Origin: Chryseobacterium sp. KACC 21268
GTDB taxonomy: Bacteria > Bacteroidota > Bacteroidia > Flavobacteriales > Weeksellaceae
DNA length: 64,000 nucleotides
Assembly (NCBI GenBank): GCA_028736075.1
Contig: CP117875.1
Location: 1,054,001-1,118,000, forward strand
Direction: 5' to 3'
The translations under genes and the position numbers were made by a program. Numbering within the stretch: position 1 is the stretch's first letter; each line of letters opens with the position of its first letter. Below are positions 52,315-60,605 of the stretch, in pieces. The notes under the pieces were generated by a model. The model was not told where the DNA came from, searched no databases, and saw only the letters and a program-made list of their open reading frames with translations.

Positions 52315-52350
52315 AAACTTCCCAATTCATAAGATTGGGAAGTTTTGTTT
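52315..52350 (+). terminator. Terminator after the TPR gene
   Basis: AAACTTCCCAAT and ATTGGGAAGTTT form a perfect 12-bp stem with a seven-base loop, then TGTTTTTA. A TAATTTTG element (52355-52362) directly after it may start bshB1. Confidence 0.88.
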
Positions 52351-52381
52351 TTATTAATTTTGCACAATAAATATTTTGAAA

Positions 52382-53104
52382 ATGAAATGTGATTTTCTAG
52401 CTATAGGAGCACATCCGGATGACGTAGAATTAGGCTGTGGTGGAACAATCATTAAATTGATCTCAGAAGGCAAAACAGTTAGTATTATTGATTTGACCGA
52501 AGGTGAATTAGGAACCCGAGGTACAGCCGAAACCCGTGCTCAGGAAGCGAGTGACGCAGCTAAGATTTTAGGAATTACGGCAAGGGAAAACCTGAAGCTG
52601 AAAGATGGTTTTCTTACTAACTCTGAAGAATATCAATTGAAGATCGTAGAAAAGATCAGGAAGTACAGACCAGAAGTTGTCTTGGCCAACGCGATAGATG
52701 ATCGTCATCCTGATCACGCAAAGGCTGCGAAATTGGTTTCTGATGCTTGCTTCCTAGCTGGTCTTAAGAAAATCGAAACTTATGATAATAACGAGCTACA
52801 GGATGTTTGGAGACCCAAACATATCTTTCACTACATCCAATGGAAAAATGTGGTTCCGGAGTTTGTGATTGACATTACAGGATTTTTGGATAAGAAGATT
52901 GAAGCGTGCCTTGCGTACAAAACTCAGTTTTACAATCCAGATTCGAAAGAGCCGGTGACACCGATTGCTACAAAGGATTTCCTGGAGAGCTTGACTTACA
53001 GAGCCCAAGATCTTGGAAGACTTTCCGGTGTTGAGTTTGCAGAAGGTTTTACAACGGAAAAATTAATTGCACTCAAAAATTTTGAAGGAATTATTTGCAA
53101 TTAA
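52382..53104 (+). CDS. bshB1: Bacillithiol biosynthesis deacetylase BshB1
   Basis: 240 residues from the ATG at 52382 (MKCDFLAIGAHPDDVELGCG); the upstream TTG is unlikely. The zinc-binding AHPDD motif, RHPDHAKAAKLVSDACFLAG and HYIQWKNVVPEFVIDITG place it in the LmbE/BshB1 group. It removes the acetyl group from GlcNAc-malate in bacillithiol synthesis, the main low-molecular-weight thiol of many Bacteroidota and Firmicutes. The tRNA-His promoter lies inside its last codons. Confidence 0.93.
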   Translation: MKCDFLAIGAHPDDVELGCGGTIIKLISEGKTVSIIDLTEGELGTRGTAETRAQEASDAAKILGITARENLKLKDGFLTNSEEYQLKIVEKIRKYRPEVVLANAIDDRHPDHAKAAKLVSDACFLAGLKKIETYDNNELQDVWRPKHIFHYIQWKNVVPEFVIDITGFLDKKIEACLAYKTQFYNPDSKEPVTPIATKDFLESLTYRAQDLGRLSGVEFAEGFTTEKLIALKNFEGIICN

Positions 53105-53124
53105 ACGATAAAGTACTATATTTG
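53094..53124 (+). promoter_or_regulatory. Promoter of tRNA-His
   Basis: TTTG at 53094-53097, spacer of exactly 19 bases, TATATTTG at 53117-53124, 14 bases before the tRNA. The -33 box overlaps the end of bshB1. Confidence 0.88.
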
Positions 53125-53138
53125 CACACGCAAAAACG

Positions 53139-53212
53139 GTGATTGTAGCTCAGTTGGTTAGAGCGCCGGATTGTGGTTCCGGAGGTCGGGGGTTCGAGAC
53201 CCCTCATTCACC
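53139..53212 (+). tRNA. tRNA-His (anticodon GTG)
   Basis: A complete cloverleaf can be drawn: acceptor GTGATTG with CATTCAC, D arm GCTC...GAGC, anticodon arm CCGGA-TTGTGGT-TCCGG with GTG at 34-36, and T arm GGGGG-TTCGAGA-CCCCT. The fifth acceptor pair is T-T. A G directly before position 1 (53138) can pair with C73, the histidine identity element G-1. CCA is not encoded in full. Confidence 0.97.
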
Positions 53213-53219
53213 CACAGAG

Positions 53220-53252
53220 AAAAAGCATTTCATTTGATGAGATGCTTTTTTG
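53220..53252 (+). terminator. Terminator after tRNA-His
   Basis: AAAAAGCATTTCAT and ATGAGATGCTTTTT form a stem with one G-T pair, followed by T residues. Confidence 0.88.
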
Positions 53253-53273
53253 TTTTTATATGATTAAGAGAAA

Positions 53274-53306
53274 TAAAAAAGCGTTTCGTAATTTCGAAAC
53301 GCTTTT
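53274..53306 (-). terminator. Terminator after the DUF3276 gene
   Basis: On the minus strand AAAAGCGTTTCG and CGAAACGCTTTT form a 12-bp stem followed by a T-run, 10 bases past the stop. Confidence 0.88.
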
Positions 53307-53316
53307 GATTTTTAAT

Positions 53317-53652
53317 TTAAACTTCGTCGTCGGATTCTATAGTGTAAGATTTTGATTTGAAGTCTTTATCATGTCTTTCTGAGATTACATCTTCGCCTTT
53401 TTGCTGAATGATGAAGTCTGTAGATTCATTGAATAATTCCTGGAAACTTTTGAAATCTTCTTTGTAAAGGTAGATTTTGTGTTTTTCAAAAGTTGCTTCT
53501 CCATTTTCTCCGAAATTCTTTTTGCTCTCGGTAATGGTTAAATAATAGTCACCTGCTTTCGTCTCCCGCACATCAAAGAAATACGTTCTTCTGCCTGCTT
53601 TCAACACCTTAGTGAAAATCTCATTCTCATGTCGTTCCTTAAATTCACTCAT
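53317..53652 (-). CDS. PUR-alpha-like/DUF3276 family protein
   Basis: 111 residues from the ATG at 53650-53652 (MSEFKERHENEIFTKVLKAG). The single PUR-type module is seen as RRTYFFDVRETKAGDYYLTI, ITESKK, and HKIYLYKEDFKSFQELFNES. Bacterial PUR-alpha proteins bind single-stranded nucleic acids in vitro; the cellular role in Bacteroidota is unknown. The acidic tail is typical. It has its own terminator and stands alone. Confidence 0.9.
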   Translation of the reverse strand: MSEFKERHENEIFTKVLKAGRRTYFFDVRETKAGDYYLTITESKKNFGENGEATFEKHKIYLYKEDFKSFQELFNESTDFIIQQKGEDVISERHDKDFKSKSYTIESDDEV

Positions 53653-53790
53653 CGTTATAATTTTTTTAGAAATGTGTATTAACAAATATAACAGAATTCT
53701 CGGAAATTCAAAATGTTTTGTTAAAAAAACCTCAAAATTAAGTGAATTTCTTAAAATTTCGGGGATATTCTTAACGATTTAGTGGAGAAA

Positions 53791-55479
53791 TCAATTCAGG
53801 TATAGAATTTCATCAGCCCGCTTTGCGCTTGATTCTCTATGAGTTATGATGATAGATGTTGTCGTTTTGAGGTCTTTGTCAATGTTTTGCAGGATATTCT
53901 CTTCCGTCTCCGTGTCCAATGCAGAAAGGCAATCATCGAAGATTAAAATATTAGGTTGTTTGATCATCGCCCTGGCAATGCAAATCCTCTGCTTCTGCCC
54001 ACCAGACAGCATTACGCCACGTTCGCCCACCATTGTTTCGTACTGTTCTTTGAACTCCTCAATATTTTTGTGAACATCCGCTTTTTTCGCCATTTCTACG
54101 ACCAAGCTTCTATTTGGCTTGTCAATCGCAAAGCCGATATTGTTCTCAATCGTATCAGAAAAGAGATAACTTTCCTGCGGTGTGTAGCCTAACTGATCTC
54201 TGTAGAGTTTCAGATTATGACTTTTTAGATTTTTACCGTCAATTAATATTTCACCTTCATCGGGATCAATTAATCTGCAAATCAGTTGTGCAATCGTAGA
54301 TTTTCCGCTTCCTGTTTTCCCCATTATCGCAAGTGATTTACCTGCGTCAACTTTAAAACTGAGATTATCCACGGCTTTGATGCCCGTATTTGGATAGGTG
54401 TAGCTCACGTTTCGGAATTCTATTTCACCACTGATTGGGTAAGTTTCTGAATTGGTATTGATGATATCAGATTTCACATCCATAAACTCATTCACACGCT
54501 GCATACTGGCTTCCGCTCGTTGATTCACAGAGGTTACCCAGCCAAGCATCGAGAAAGGAAAAATCAGCATATTGATGTACATAAAGAAATCTGCGATGGT
54601 TCCTACGCTCATTTCGCCTGCGATATATTTTTGTCCGCCGATATAAAGAATCGCGACATTCAGAAGGCCGACTACGAAAAGGATGATCGTGAAAAAGTAA
54701 GCTTCCGTCCTTGCAAGATCCAATGCTTTATCTTGATAATCTTTGACTTTAATCCCATAATTTTTCTCAATATATTTTTCTTTACTGAAGAATTTCACAA
54801 CACGGATTCCTGAAAAACTGTCCTGTACGAAAGTCGAAATTTCGGACTGGCTTTTCTGCATCACTTTCGATTTTTTATTGATGATGTCACTCACTTTGTA
54901 AATTCCGAAAGAAAGAATAGGCAGTGGCACCAAAGTCCAAAGCGTCATCTGGACATCAGTCATAAACATATAGACGCTGGTGATGATCAATAAAATAATA
55001 AGATTGACAACGTACATCACTCCAGGCCCGAGATACATTCTGATAGCCACAACATCTTCGCTGAGACGGTTCATTAAGTCACCAATAGTCGTCTTTTTAT
55101 AATCAGTGACAGATAATTCCTGATAATGCGTGTAGATTTTGTTTTTCAGTTCGTACTCAATTCTTCGGGAGGCAACGATGATAGTCTGTCGCATCATAAA
55201 TGTGAAAAATCCGGAAAGTAAAGAACAGACAATCAGAATCCCGGAATTGATAAAAATGATTCTGAAATACGCCCAATTGCTTTTGACGTTATCAATCAGT
55301 CCTGCTTCGTCTGATAATTTGAGTGTCGAGTAGTTTTTCTCAATAATATTAATGGTTTGTCCGATGTACTGGATCTTATAGATGGCAAAAAAATTACTCA
55401 GAATAATGAATAAAAATCCCCAAAATAATAAGATGCGGTGTTTCCAGAAATATGGATTAAGTGTTTTTAAAGCTTTCAT
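53791..55479 (-). CDS. MsbA-like ABC exporter (fused membrane and ATPase domains)
   Basis: 562 residues from the ATG at 55477-55479 (MKALKTLNPYFWKHR), preceded by a purine-rich AAAAGA. The membrane domain (about 15-300) has six helices with EYELKNKIYTHYQELSVTDY and TTIGDLMNRLSEDV, the type IV exporter pattern. The ATPase has Walker A GKTGSGKS, signature LSGGQKQRICIARAM, Walker B ILIFDDCLSALD, and the H-loop IITHRES. It may flip LPS or another lipid, or export drugs; its half-transporter form implies a dimer. Confidence 0.92.
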   Translation of the reverse strand: MKALKTLNPYFWKHRILLFWGFLFIILSNFFAIYKIQYIGQTINIIEKNYSTLKLSDEAGLIDNVKSNWAYFRIIFINSGILIVCSLLSGFFTFMMRQTIIVASRRIEYELKNKIYTHYQELSVTDYKKTTIGDLMNRLSEDVVAIRMYLGPGVMYVVNLIILLIITSVYMFMTDVQMTLWTLVPLPILSFGIYKVSDIINKKSKVMQKSQSEISTFVQDSFSGIRVVKFFSKEKYIEKNYGIKVKDYQDKALDLARTEAYFFTIILFVVGLLNVAILYIGGQKYIAGEMSVGTIADFFMYINMLIFPFSMLGWVTSVNQRAEASMQRVNEFMDVKSDIINTNSETYPISGEIEFRNVSYTYPNTGIKAVDNLSFKVDAGKSLAIMGKTGSGKSTIAQLICRLIDPDEGEILIDGKNLKSHNLKLYRDQLGYTPQESYLFSDTIENNIGFAIDKPNRSLVVEMAKKADVHKNIEEFKEQYETMVGERGVMLSGGQKQRICIARAMIKQPNILIFDDCLSALDTETEENILQNIDKDLKTTTSIIITHRESSAKRADEILYLN

Positions 55480-55671
55480 TCTTTTCGCTTTGATTTTCCA
55501 AAGGCGATGCAAAATTAATGATTTAAAATTTCAAAGGATGGTTTAAAACCAAAATTGAGATTTACTTAACAAATGATATGAATTTACAAACTCGATGGCG
55601 GACACAATCAAATCGGTGAAAATCCCTATCTGATAAAGGTTTTCATCAAATAAGAGATTGCTTTAGGGGGT
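55480..55671. other. Spacer left of the tandem array
   Basis: No gene. It holds CTTAACAAATG at 55565-55575 (also at 56010-56020 beyond the array) and an imperfect hairpin, GGTGAAAATCC with GGTTTTCATC (55617-55653). The ABC exporter promoter must lie here, but no clean consensus was seen. Confidence 0.5.
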
Positions 55672-55995
55672 GGTTCCGAAGGGGGGGTACCCGGTTCAGA
55701 ACCACCCTTACCCCGGTTGCTCAAGTGGTCGCAGGTGGTTCCGAAATGGTCAAAGCCGGTTGTCTAAGTGGCTGAGGACGGTTCGGAAGTGGCTAAAGGC
55801 TGTTGTATAAGTGGTCGAGGGTGGTTGTTTAAATGGTAAGAGATGGTTATTAACCGGGCAAAAGGGGTTGGTCAAGTGGTTGCAGCCATTTCCGGACTGC
55901 CTTCAGCCACTTGAATGAATGGTCGAAGGCACTTGCATCACTGCCTTTAGCCACTTAGCAACCTATTGAAGCCACTTAAATAACCTGTCGCGGGC
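55672..55995. repeat. Diverged tandem array, 15 units of 21 or 22 bp
   Basis: Units start at 55672, 55693, 55715, 55737, 55758, 55780, 55801, 55823, 55845, 55866, 55888, 55909, 55931, 55953 and 55974, all 21 or 22 bases long. The first ten mostly open with GGTT, have AAGTGG or AAATGG about nine bases in, and end in AGGC/AGCC-like words. The last units open with ACTT. Units differ strongly from one another, yet the period never breaks. Local GC is much higher than in flanking DNA. The period is not a multiple of three, so it is not coding. Confidence 0.85.
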
Positions 55996-56100
55996 TGTTT
56001 TCGGGATTTCTTAACAAATGGTAAGTCAATTTATCCATCACAAAAGGCGTGAAAAATAACATTATTCAGTATTTTTGTATTTGAAAAATTTAATTAAAAA

Positions 56101-57582
56101 ATGAATCCGAAACCTAAATACGATGTTGTATTGATTGGTGGTGGAATAATGAGTGCAACGTTGGCAACAATGCTCCACGAGTTTGACCCGAAACTGGAAA
56201 TTGCAATCTTCGAAAGACTGGAAAAAGTAGCCAAAGAAAGTTCATCTGCATGGAACAATGCGGGAACAGGACATTCTGCTTTTTGTGAACTGAATTACAC
56301 GCCGGAAAAAGACGGTAAAATAGACATTAAGAAAGCAGAATATATTGCGGAACAATTCGAAGTTTCCAAGCAGTTCTGGTCTTATCTCATCAACAAAGGG
56401 ATTATTGATAATCCAAAAGAATTCATCAATTCCTGCCCGCATATGAGTTTCGTTTTTGGAGAAAAAGATGTTAACTATCTTAAGAAAAGACACGAAGCCC
56501 TTCTGAAATCCCCACTTTTCGAAGGGATGGAATTTTCCGATGATCACGATAAGCTGACAGAGTGGATTCCACTGATGATGCAGAAAAGAATGGCATCTGA
56601 TCAATTGGCAGCAACCAAAATGGATCTGGGAACTGATGTTGACTTTGGAAAACTAACGGTTAAATTAATTGAACATCTCAACAAGACAGAATCTGTAGAA
56701 GTTTTCACTTACCACGAAGTCAAAGATATCGATGCTGACGGAAAAGGAAGTTGGAATCTAAAAGTGAATGACCGAAAAAACCTTCACAAACAAACCGTGA
56801 ATGCGGATTTCGTATTTATCGGCGCTGGAGGTTACGCCTTGCCACTTCTGGACAGTTCCGGGATTCAGGAAAGCAAAGGCTACGGTGGATTTCCAATTAG
56901 CGGACAATGGCTTGTGAGCAGAAATCCGGAATTGGTAGCAAAACACCAGGCGAAGGTTTATACGCAGGCAACCGTGGGCGCGCCGCCAATGTCTGTGCCT
57001 CACCTGGATCTTAGAATCATTGATGGTGAAAAAGCACTTCTTTTCGGTCCATTCGCAGGATTCTCAACCAAATTCTTGAGAGAAGGCAGTTATCTGGATC
57101 TTCCGGAAAGTGTGAATTTCAAAAATATCCGTTCGTTATTCGGCGTTTGGTGGCATAATATGCCATTGACGAGATATCTGATCCAGCAGGTGACGATGAA
57201 TAAATCTCAGAGAATGTCACATCTCCGTGATTTCGTGACCGATGCTCAGGAAAAAGACTGGGAACTGATGCAGGCCGGCCAACGTGTTCAGATCATCAAA
57301 AAAGACCGTTTTGAAGGTGGAAGACTGGAGTTTGGAACTGAGGTAGTCGTTAATAAGGATAAAAATATAGCTTCACTTTTAGGAGCTTCTCCTGGTGCAA
57401 GTACATCCGCATTTGCGATGATTATGGTTCTTGAAAACTGTTTTGCCGATAAACTGAAAACCGACTGGAAAGATAAATTGGTAGAAATGGTCCCAAGCTA
57501 CGGTAAAAAACTAGCTGAATACCCTGAATTGATCAACGAAATCAGAGCATATTCTAAAGAAAAATTGGAGCTGGAATATTAA
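56101..57582 (+). CDS. mqo: Malate:quinone oxidoreductase
   Basis: 493 residues. Membrane-associated FAD enzyme that oxidises malate to oxaloacetate and reduces quinone (TCA cycle). The FAD-binding DVVLIGGGIMSATLATMLHE opens the protein. NAGTGHSAFCELNYTPEKDG, FIGAGGYALPLLDSSGI, FPISGQWLVSRNPE and LLGASPGASTSAFAMI are standard MQO blocks. The normal length fits. A TATTTTTG sits 23 bases before the ATG without a matching -33 box. The 21/22-bp array ends about 105 bases upstream. Confidence 0.97.
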   Translation: MNPKPKYDVVLIGGGIMSATLATMLHEFDPKLEIAIFERLEKVAKESSSAWNNAGTGHSAFCELNYTPEKDGKIDIKKAEYIAEQFEVSKQFWSYLINKGIIDNPKEFINSCPHMSFVFGEKDVNYLKKRHEALLKSPLFEGMEFSDDHDKLTEWIPLMMQKRMASDQLAATKMDLGTDVDFGKLTVKLIEHLNKTESVEVFTYHEVKDIDADGKGSWNLKVNDRKNLHKQTVNADFVFIGAGGYALPLLDSSGIQESKGYGGFPISGQWLVSRNPELVAKHQAKVYTQATVGAPPMSVPHLDLRIIDGEKALLFGPFAGFSTKFLREGSYLDLPESVNFKNIRSLFGVWWHNMPLTRYLIQQVTMNKSQRMSHLRDFVTDAQEKDWELMQAGQRVQIIKKDRFEGGRLEFGTEVVVNKDKNIASLLGASPGASTSAFAMIMVLENCFADKLKTDWKDKLVEMVPSYGKKLAEYPELINEIRAYSKEKLELEY

Positions 57583-57590
57583 AATTATTA

Positions 57591-57986
57591 ATGAGCGAAA
57601 CCATTGTAAAACCAAAGATCGATGAAGAGATTCTTCGCCAGCTTCAGTCGGAAACGATAGAGGAGAAGCAGGTGATTTTGCATTGCTGCTACAAGTCGCA
57701 GTTTTTTCTGGAGGAGAAGATCAGAATCTGGTCATCCACTTATTTGATCGACAGGAGTTCTGACCATATTTCCAAACTGATTCATTTTGAAAACATCAGT
57801 TTGTTTCCAGTCTGGACAGATGTGCCGCACGGAAAAGAATACTGGTTTACGCTCGTTTTTGCAGGATTGCCAAAAGATTGTAAAGTGTTTGATTTTATAG
57901 AATTGATTCCGCAGAATAATGGATTCTTTGAGGAAGGCATTGTGAGAAATGGATCTGATGTTTATAAAATCAGATTAGATATGTAA
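57591..57986 (+). CDS. Hypothetical protein downstream of mqo
   Basis: 131 residues, soluble. It contains LHCCYKSQFFLEEKIRIWSS, LIHFENISLFPVWTDVPHGK and WFTLVFAGLPKDCKVFDFIE. No family that I can name. It lies eight bases after mqo, so it is co-transcribed with it; a role in mqo function is only positional inference. Confidence 0.72.
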   Translation: MSETIVKPKIDEEILRQLQSETIEEKQVILHCCYKSQFFLEEKIRIWSSTYLIDRSSDHISKLIHFENISLFPVWTDVPHGKEYWFTLVFAGLPKDCKVFDFIELIPQNNGFFEEGIVRNGSDVYKIRLDM

Positions 57987-57990
57987 AAAT

Positions 57991-58021
57991 AAAAAGGTTC
58001 AGAAATTTCTGAACCTTTTTT
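57991..58021. terminator. Bidirectional terminator between the mqo unit and dapA
   Basis: AAAAAGGTTCAG and CTGAACCTTTTT form a perfect stem (near-palindrome of 30 bases) between convergent genes. Confidence 0.93.
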
Positions 58022-58025
58022 GTTA

Positions 58026-58901
58026 TTAAGAAAGCTTTTCCATTTCAGCTTTAATCTTTTCCTGCAAACCTTCGGATGCTGCTACAAGCGGAAGTCTGAG
58101 GTAATTTTTGATGATTCCTTTCTCAGCCAAAATGGTTTTCACGCCGCACGGATTTCCTTCAGCAAAGATCAATCTTGTGATTTCTACCAATGAGTTGTGG
58201 ATTTTATAAGCTTCATCCACTTCACGGCTTAGTGCAAACTTTACCATTGTAGAAAACTCTTTCGGATAAGCCTGGCCAATTACGGAAATTACGCCGTCTC
58301 CACCAGCCAAAGTTACTGGTAAAGTATATTCGTCGTCGCCGGACATTAGAGAAAAATTCTCCGGTTTTTGTCTCAGGATATCGAAATACTGAAGAATGTT
58401 CGGAGCTGCTTCCTTCACCATAAAAAGATTGGGGAACTCATTGGCCAAACGCAAAGTTGTAGAAGCTTCCACATTCTGGCCGGTTCTTCCAGGAACATTG
58501 TAAATAATAATTTTCACACCAGTTTCTGCCAAAGCTTTATAATGCTGATAAAGTCCTTCCTGATTCGGTTTGTTGTAATATGGAGAAACAGAAAGAACGG
58601 CATCGAAATCTGATAAATCTGTTTCTTTGATTTGTTGTACGACTTCTGCCGTATTGTTTCCGCCGATTCCTAAAACCAAAGGCAGTCTGTTGTTGTTGAT
58701 CTTTGTGATATGCGCAATTACCTTTTCCTTTTCCTCCTTGGAAAGCGTTGCAGCCTCGGCTGTAGTTCCCAAAACAACCAGGAAATTGGTTCCGTTGTCT
58801 ATGTTATAATCGATTAATTTGGTAAGAGAATCAAAATCTACAGAAAGATCTTCATTGAAAGGTGTTACCAAAGCCACACCTACGCCTTTTAACTGACCCA
58901 T
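58026..58901 (-). CDS. dapA: 4-hydroxy-tetrahydrodipicolinate synthase
   Basis: 291 residues, (beta/alpha)8 barrel. It condenses pyruvate and aspartate semialdehyde in lysine/diaminopimelate synthesis. Seen: GVGVALVTPFNEDLSVDFDS, LGTTAEAATLSKEEKEKVI, YYNKPNQEGLYQHYKALAE, YNVPGRTGQNVEAS and the Schiff-base lysine in FMVKEAAPN. Gly-Thr-Thr-Ala replaces the usual GTTGE, a variation seen in Bacteroidota enzymes. Confidence 0.97.
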   Translation of the reverse strand: MGQLKGVGVALVTPFNEDLSVDFDSLTKLIDYNIDNGTNFLVVLGTTAEAATLSKEEKEKVIAHITKINNNRLPLVLGIGGNNTAEVVQQIKETDLSDFDAVLSVSPYYNKPNQEGLYQHYKALAETGVKIIIYNVPGRTGQNVEASTTLRLANEFPNLFMVKEAAPNILQYFDILRQKPENFSLMSGDDEYTLPVTLAGGDGVISVIGQAYPKEFSTMVKFALSREVDEAYKIHNSLVEITRLIFAEGNPCGVKTILAEKGIIKNYLRLPLVAASEGLQEKIKAEMEKLS

Positions 58902-58981
58902 TTTTATATTAAATTTATTTTTTCCAAATTTAATTTATTTTAAACGAATTATGAACTTATATAATCTGAAAAATTTCCCAA

Positions 58982-60514
58982 TTAATATTTGAGCTGATAA
59001 ATGGTGATAGAATCATATTCTTTCTGCCAGGTTTTGATTGGGTTTTTATAAGTTTCTATGATCTTATAATTGTTCAAATCCAAAGAATCCACTTTTTCCT
59101 TCGTCATAGAATTTTTGATAAAATAAGTCGGTTTTCCATTTCTGACTTTCACGAAAATCCCAATAAAACTGTAATCGTCATCTTTGATGAAAGCGGAGGG
59201 CAGATTGACATAATTGATATTGTTCTTTCTTAGAAACTGATTGAATTTCAAAGTTGAAATGTCATCAAAAAACATTTTGTTGCCGACCAATCCATCGGCG
59301 GGAATAATGTTCATATCAGAATAAAAAGCAAATTTCCCCGGAAAATCATAGGTGAAGATTCTTGAGTTTTCAGGTAAGGTTTTTTTGATATTTTCCGCAA
59401 AGACTTTCACTTCGTCCTGATTTCTGTCAGATATTTCGGAGTTTTCATCCATCAAGGTAAATTGAAGACTGAAGTTGCTGCTCATTTTGAAATAGCCAAT
59501 TCCACAGGAAATCAGAATTCCTAAGATCAGAGCAGGATAAACCAGATAATTGGAATTTCTGTTTTTTATTAAAAATGAAATAAGATCGCCGACTAAAAAT
59601 ATTAAAACCAAAGTCTGTGCGACATAGTACCATTGACCAATCTGAGACTGGAAACCGATGTTGTAAAGGATTTGTATTAATGAACCTATTGCGAAAAACA
59701 GCTTAAGAGAACGAAAATCTACCTTTTTAAATAATATTAAAATTAAGACAGAAATCAGATTAATCCCTAAAAAAAACTTACTGATAATCGACAGAAAAAT
59801 ATGAGGCTGAAAATTTGGGAAAGAACTTTTGATTCGTCCGCTGATTGGAACCAAACTGCCAAACCAGTAGAAGTTGCTCAATAGGTAAGCGCCACAAATC
59901 AATAAAATGACAATTCCAGATTTTAAGATTACTTTATAATCCCATTTTCTATAAATCAAATAATAAATTCCCAAAGGAGCCAAAAGAAAGACGTTGTCCA
60001 ATCTGCTAAGGAATACTAGCGAAAATAAAACGCCAAAAAGCCAATCGTTGTTTTTCTGTTTTGCCAAAAACCAAAGTATTAAACAGAAACAAAACAGATT
60101 GAGATGAGCCTCAATAAGATAAAGCGTTCCGAAGCTAAAAAATAAAATACTGATACAGAAGTAACTGAATATTTTACCAAGCAAATTGTCCTTAAAAAAA
60201 ATTTCCAGCTTTCTGAAACTTAATAAAACATAAATGACTTGAATCGCCCAAAGAATGTAAACCACATCCTGCTTGGAAAAAGGATTCAGACTTTCTGCAA
60301 GGATGCAGCAAATCATCCAAAGTGGGTGATAGCCATTGGTAAGATACAGATCGTTGAAATAGGAGCCTTTTCCGTGAACAATGTTGAAGGCAATCTGTGG
60401 ATAGAAAAAACCATCATCAGAAGGGAACTTTGCCGGATTGAAAAGAAAAAATACCGCAGCCAGGCAGAAGAAAAAATATAATATGCCGTTTTCTTGAAGA
60501 AATTTGAGATTCAT
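58982..60514 (-). CDS. Polytopic membrane protein, GT-C glycosyltransferase-like
   Basis: 510 residues, about 11 hydrophobic helices followed by a soluble C-terminal domain of about 130 residues. The first loop has PSDDGFFYPQIAFNIVHGKG and TNGYHPLW, in the position of the acidic catalytic loop of ArnT/PMT-type GT-C enzymes. It probably transfers a lipid-linked sugar on the periplasmic side. The exact family is not certain. The gene diverges from the membrane protein at 60606. Confidence 0.68.
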   Translation of the reverse strand: MNLKFLQENGILYFFFCLAAVFFLFNPAKFPSDDGFFYPQIAFNIVHGKGSYFNDLYLTNGYHPLWMICCILAESLNPFSKQDVVYILWAIQVIYVLLSFRKLEIFFKDNLLGKIFSYFCISILFFSFGTLYLIEAHLNLFCFCLILWFLAKQKNNDWLFGVLFSLVFLSRLDNVFLLAPLGIYYLIYRKWDYKVILKSGIVILLICGAYLLSNFYWFGSLVPISGRIKSSFPNFQPHIFLSIISKFFLGINLISVLILILFKKVDFRSLKLFFAIGSLIQILYNIGFQSQIGQWYYVAQTLVLIFLVGDLISFLIKNRNSNYLVYPALILGILISCGIGYFKMSSNFSLQFTLMDENSEISDRNQDEVKVFAENIKKTLPENSRIFTYDFPGKFAFYSDMNIIPADGLVGNKMFFDDISTLKFNQFLRKNNINYVNLPSAFIKDDDYSFIGIFVKVRNGKPTYFIKNSMTKEKVDSLDLNNYKIIETYKNPIKTWQKEYDSITIYQLKY

Positions 60515-60569
60515 ACAACGCTTAAAAAAACAAAAATAATGAAAAACAAGACTTTATAAGGTTTCTTTT

Positions 60570-60600
60570 TTTGAAGACATCCGGTAAATAATTAGTTTTG
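60570..60600 (+). promoter_or_regulatory. Promoter of the membrane protein gene at 60606
   Basis: TTTG ending at 60573, spacer of exactly 19 bases, TAGTTTTG at 60593-60600. The ATG follows only five bases after the -7 box, so the transcript may be leaderless. Confidence 0.8.
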
Positions 60601-60605
60601 CAGAT

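Noticed and set aside
55672-55995. CRISPR array
   Set aside because: The units abut without spacers, are strongly diverged and have a 21/22-bp period; no cas genes are in the window.
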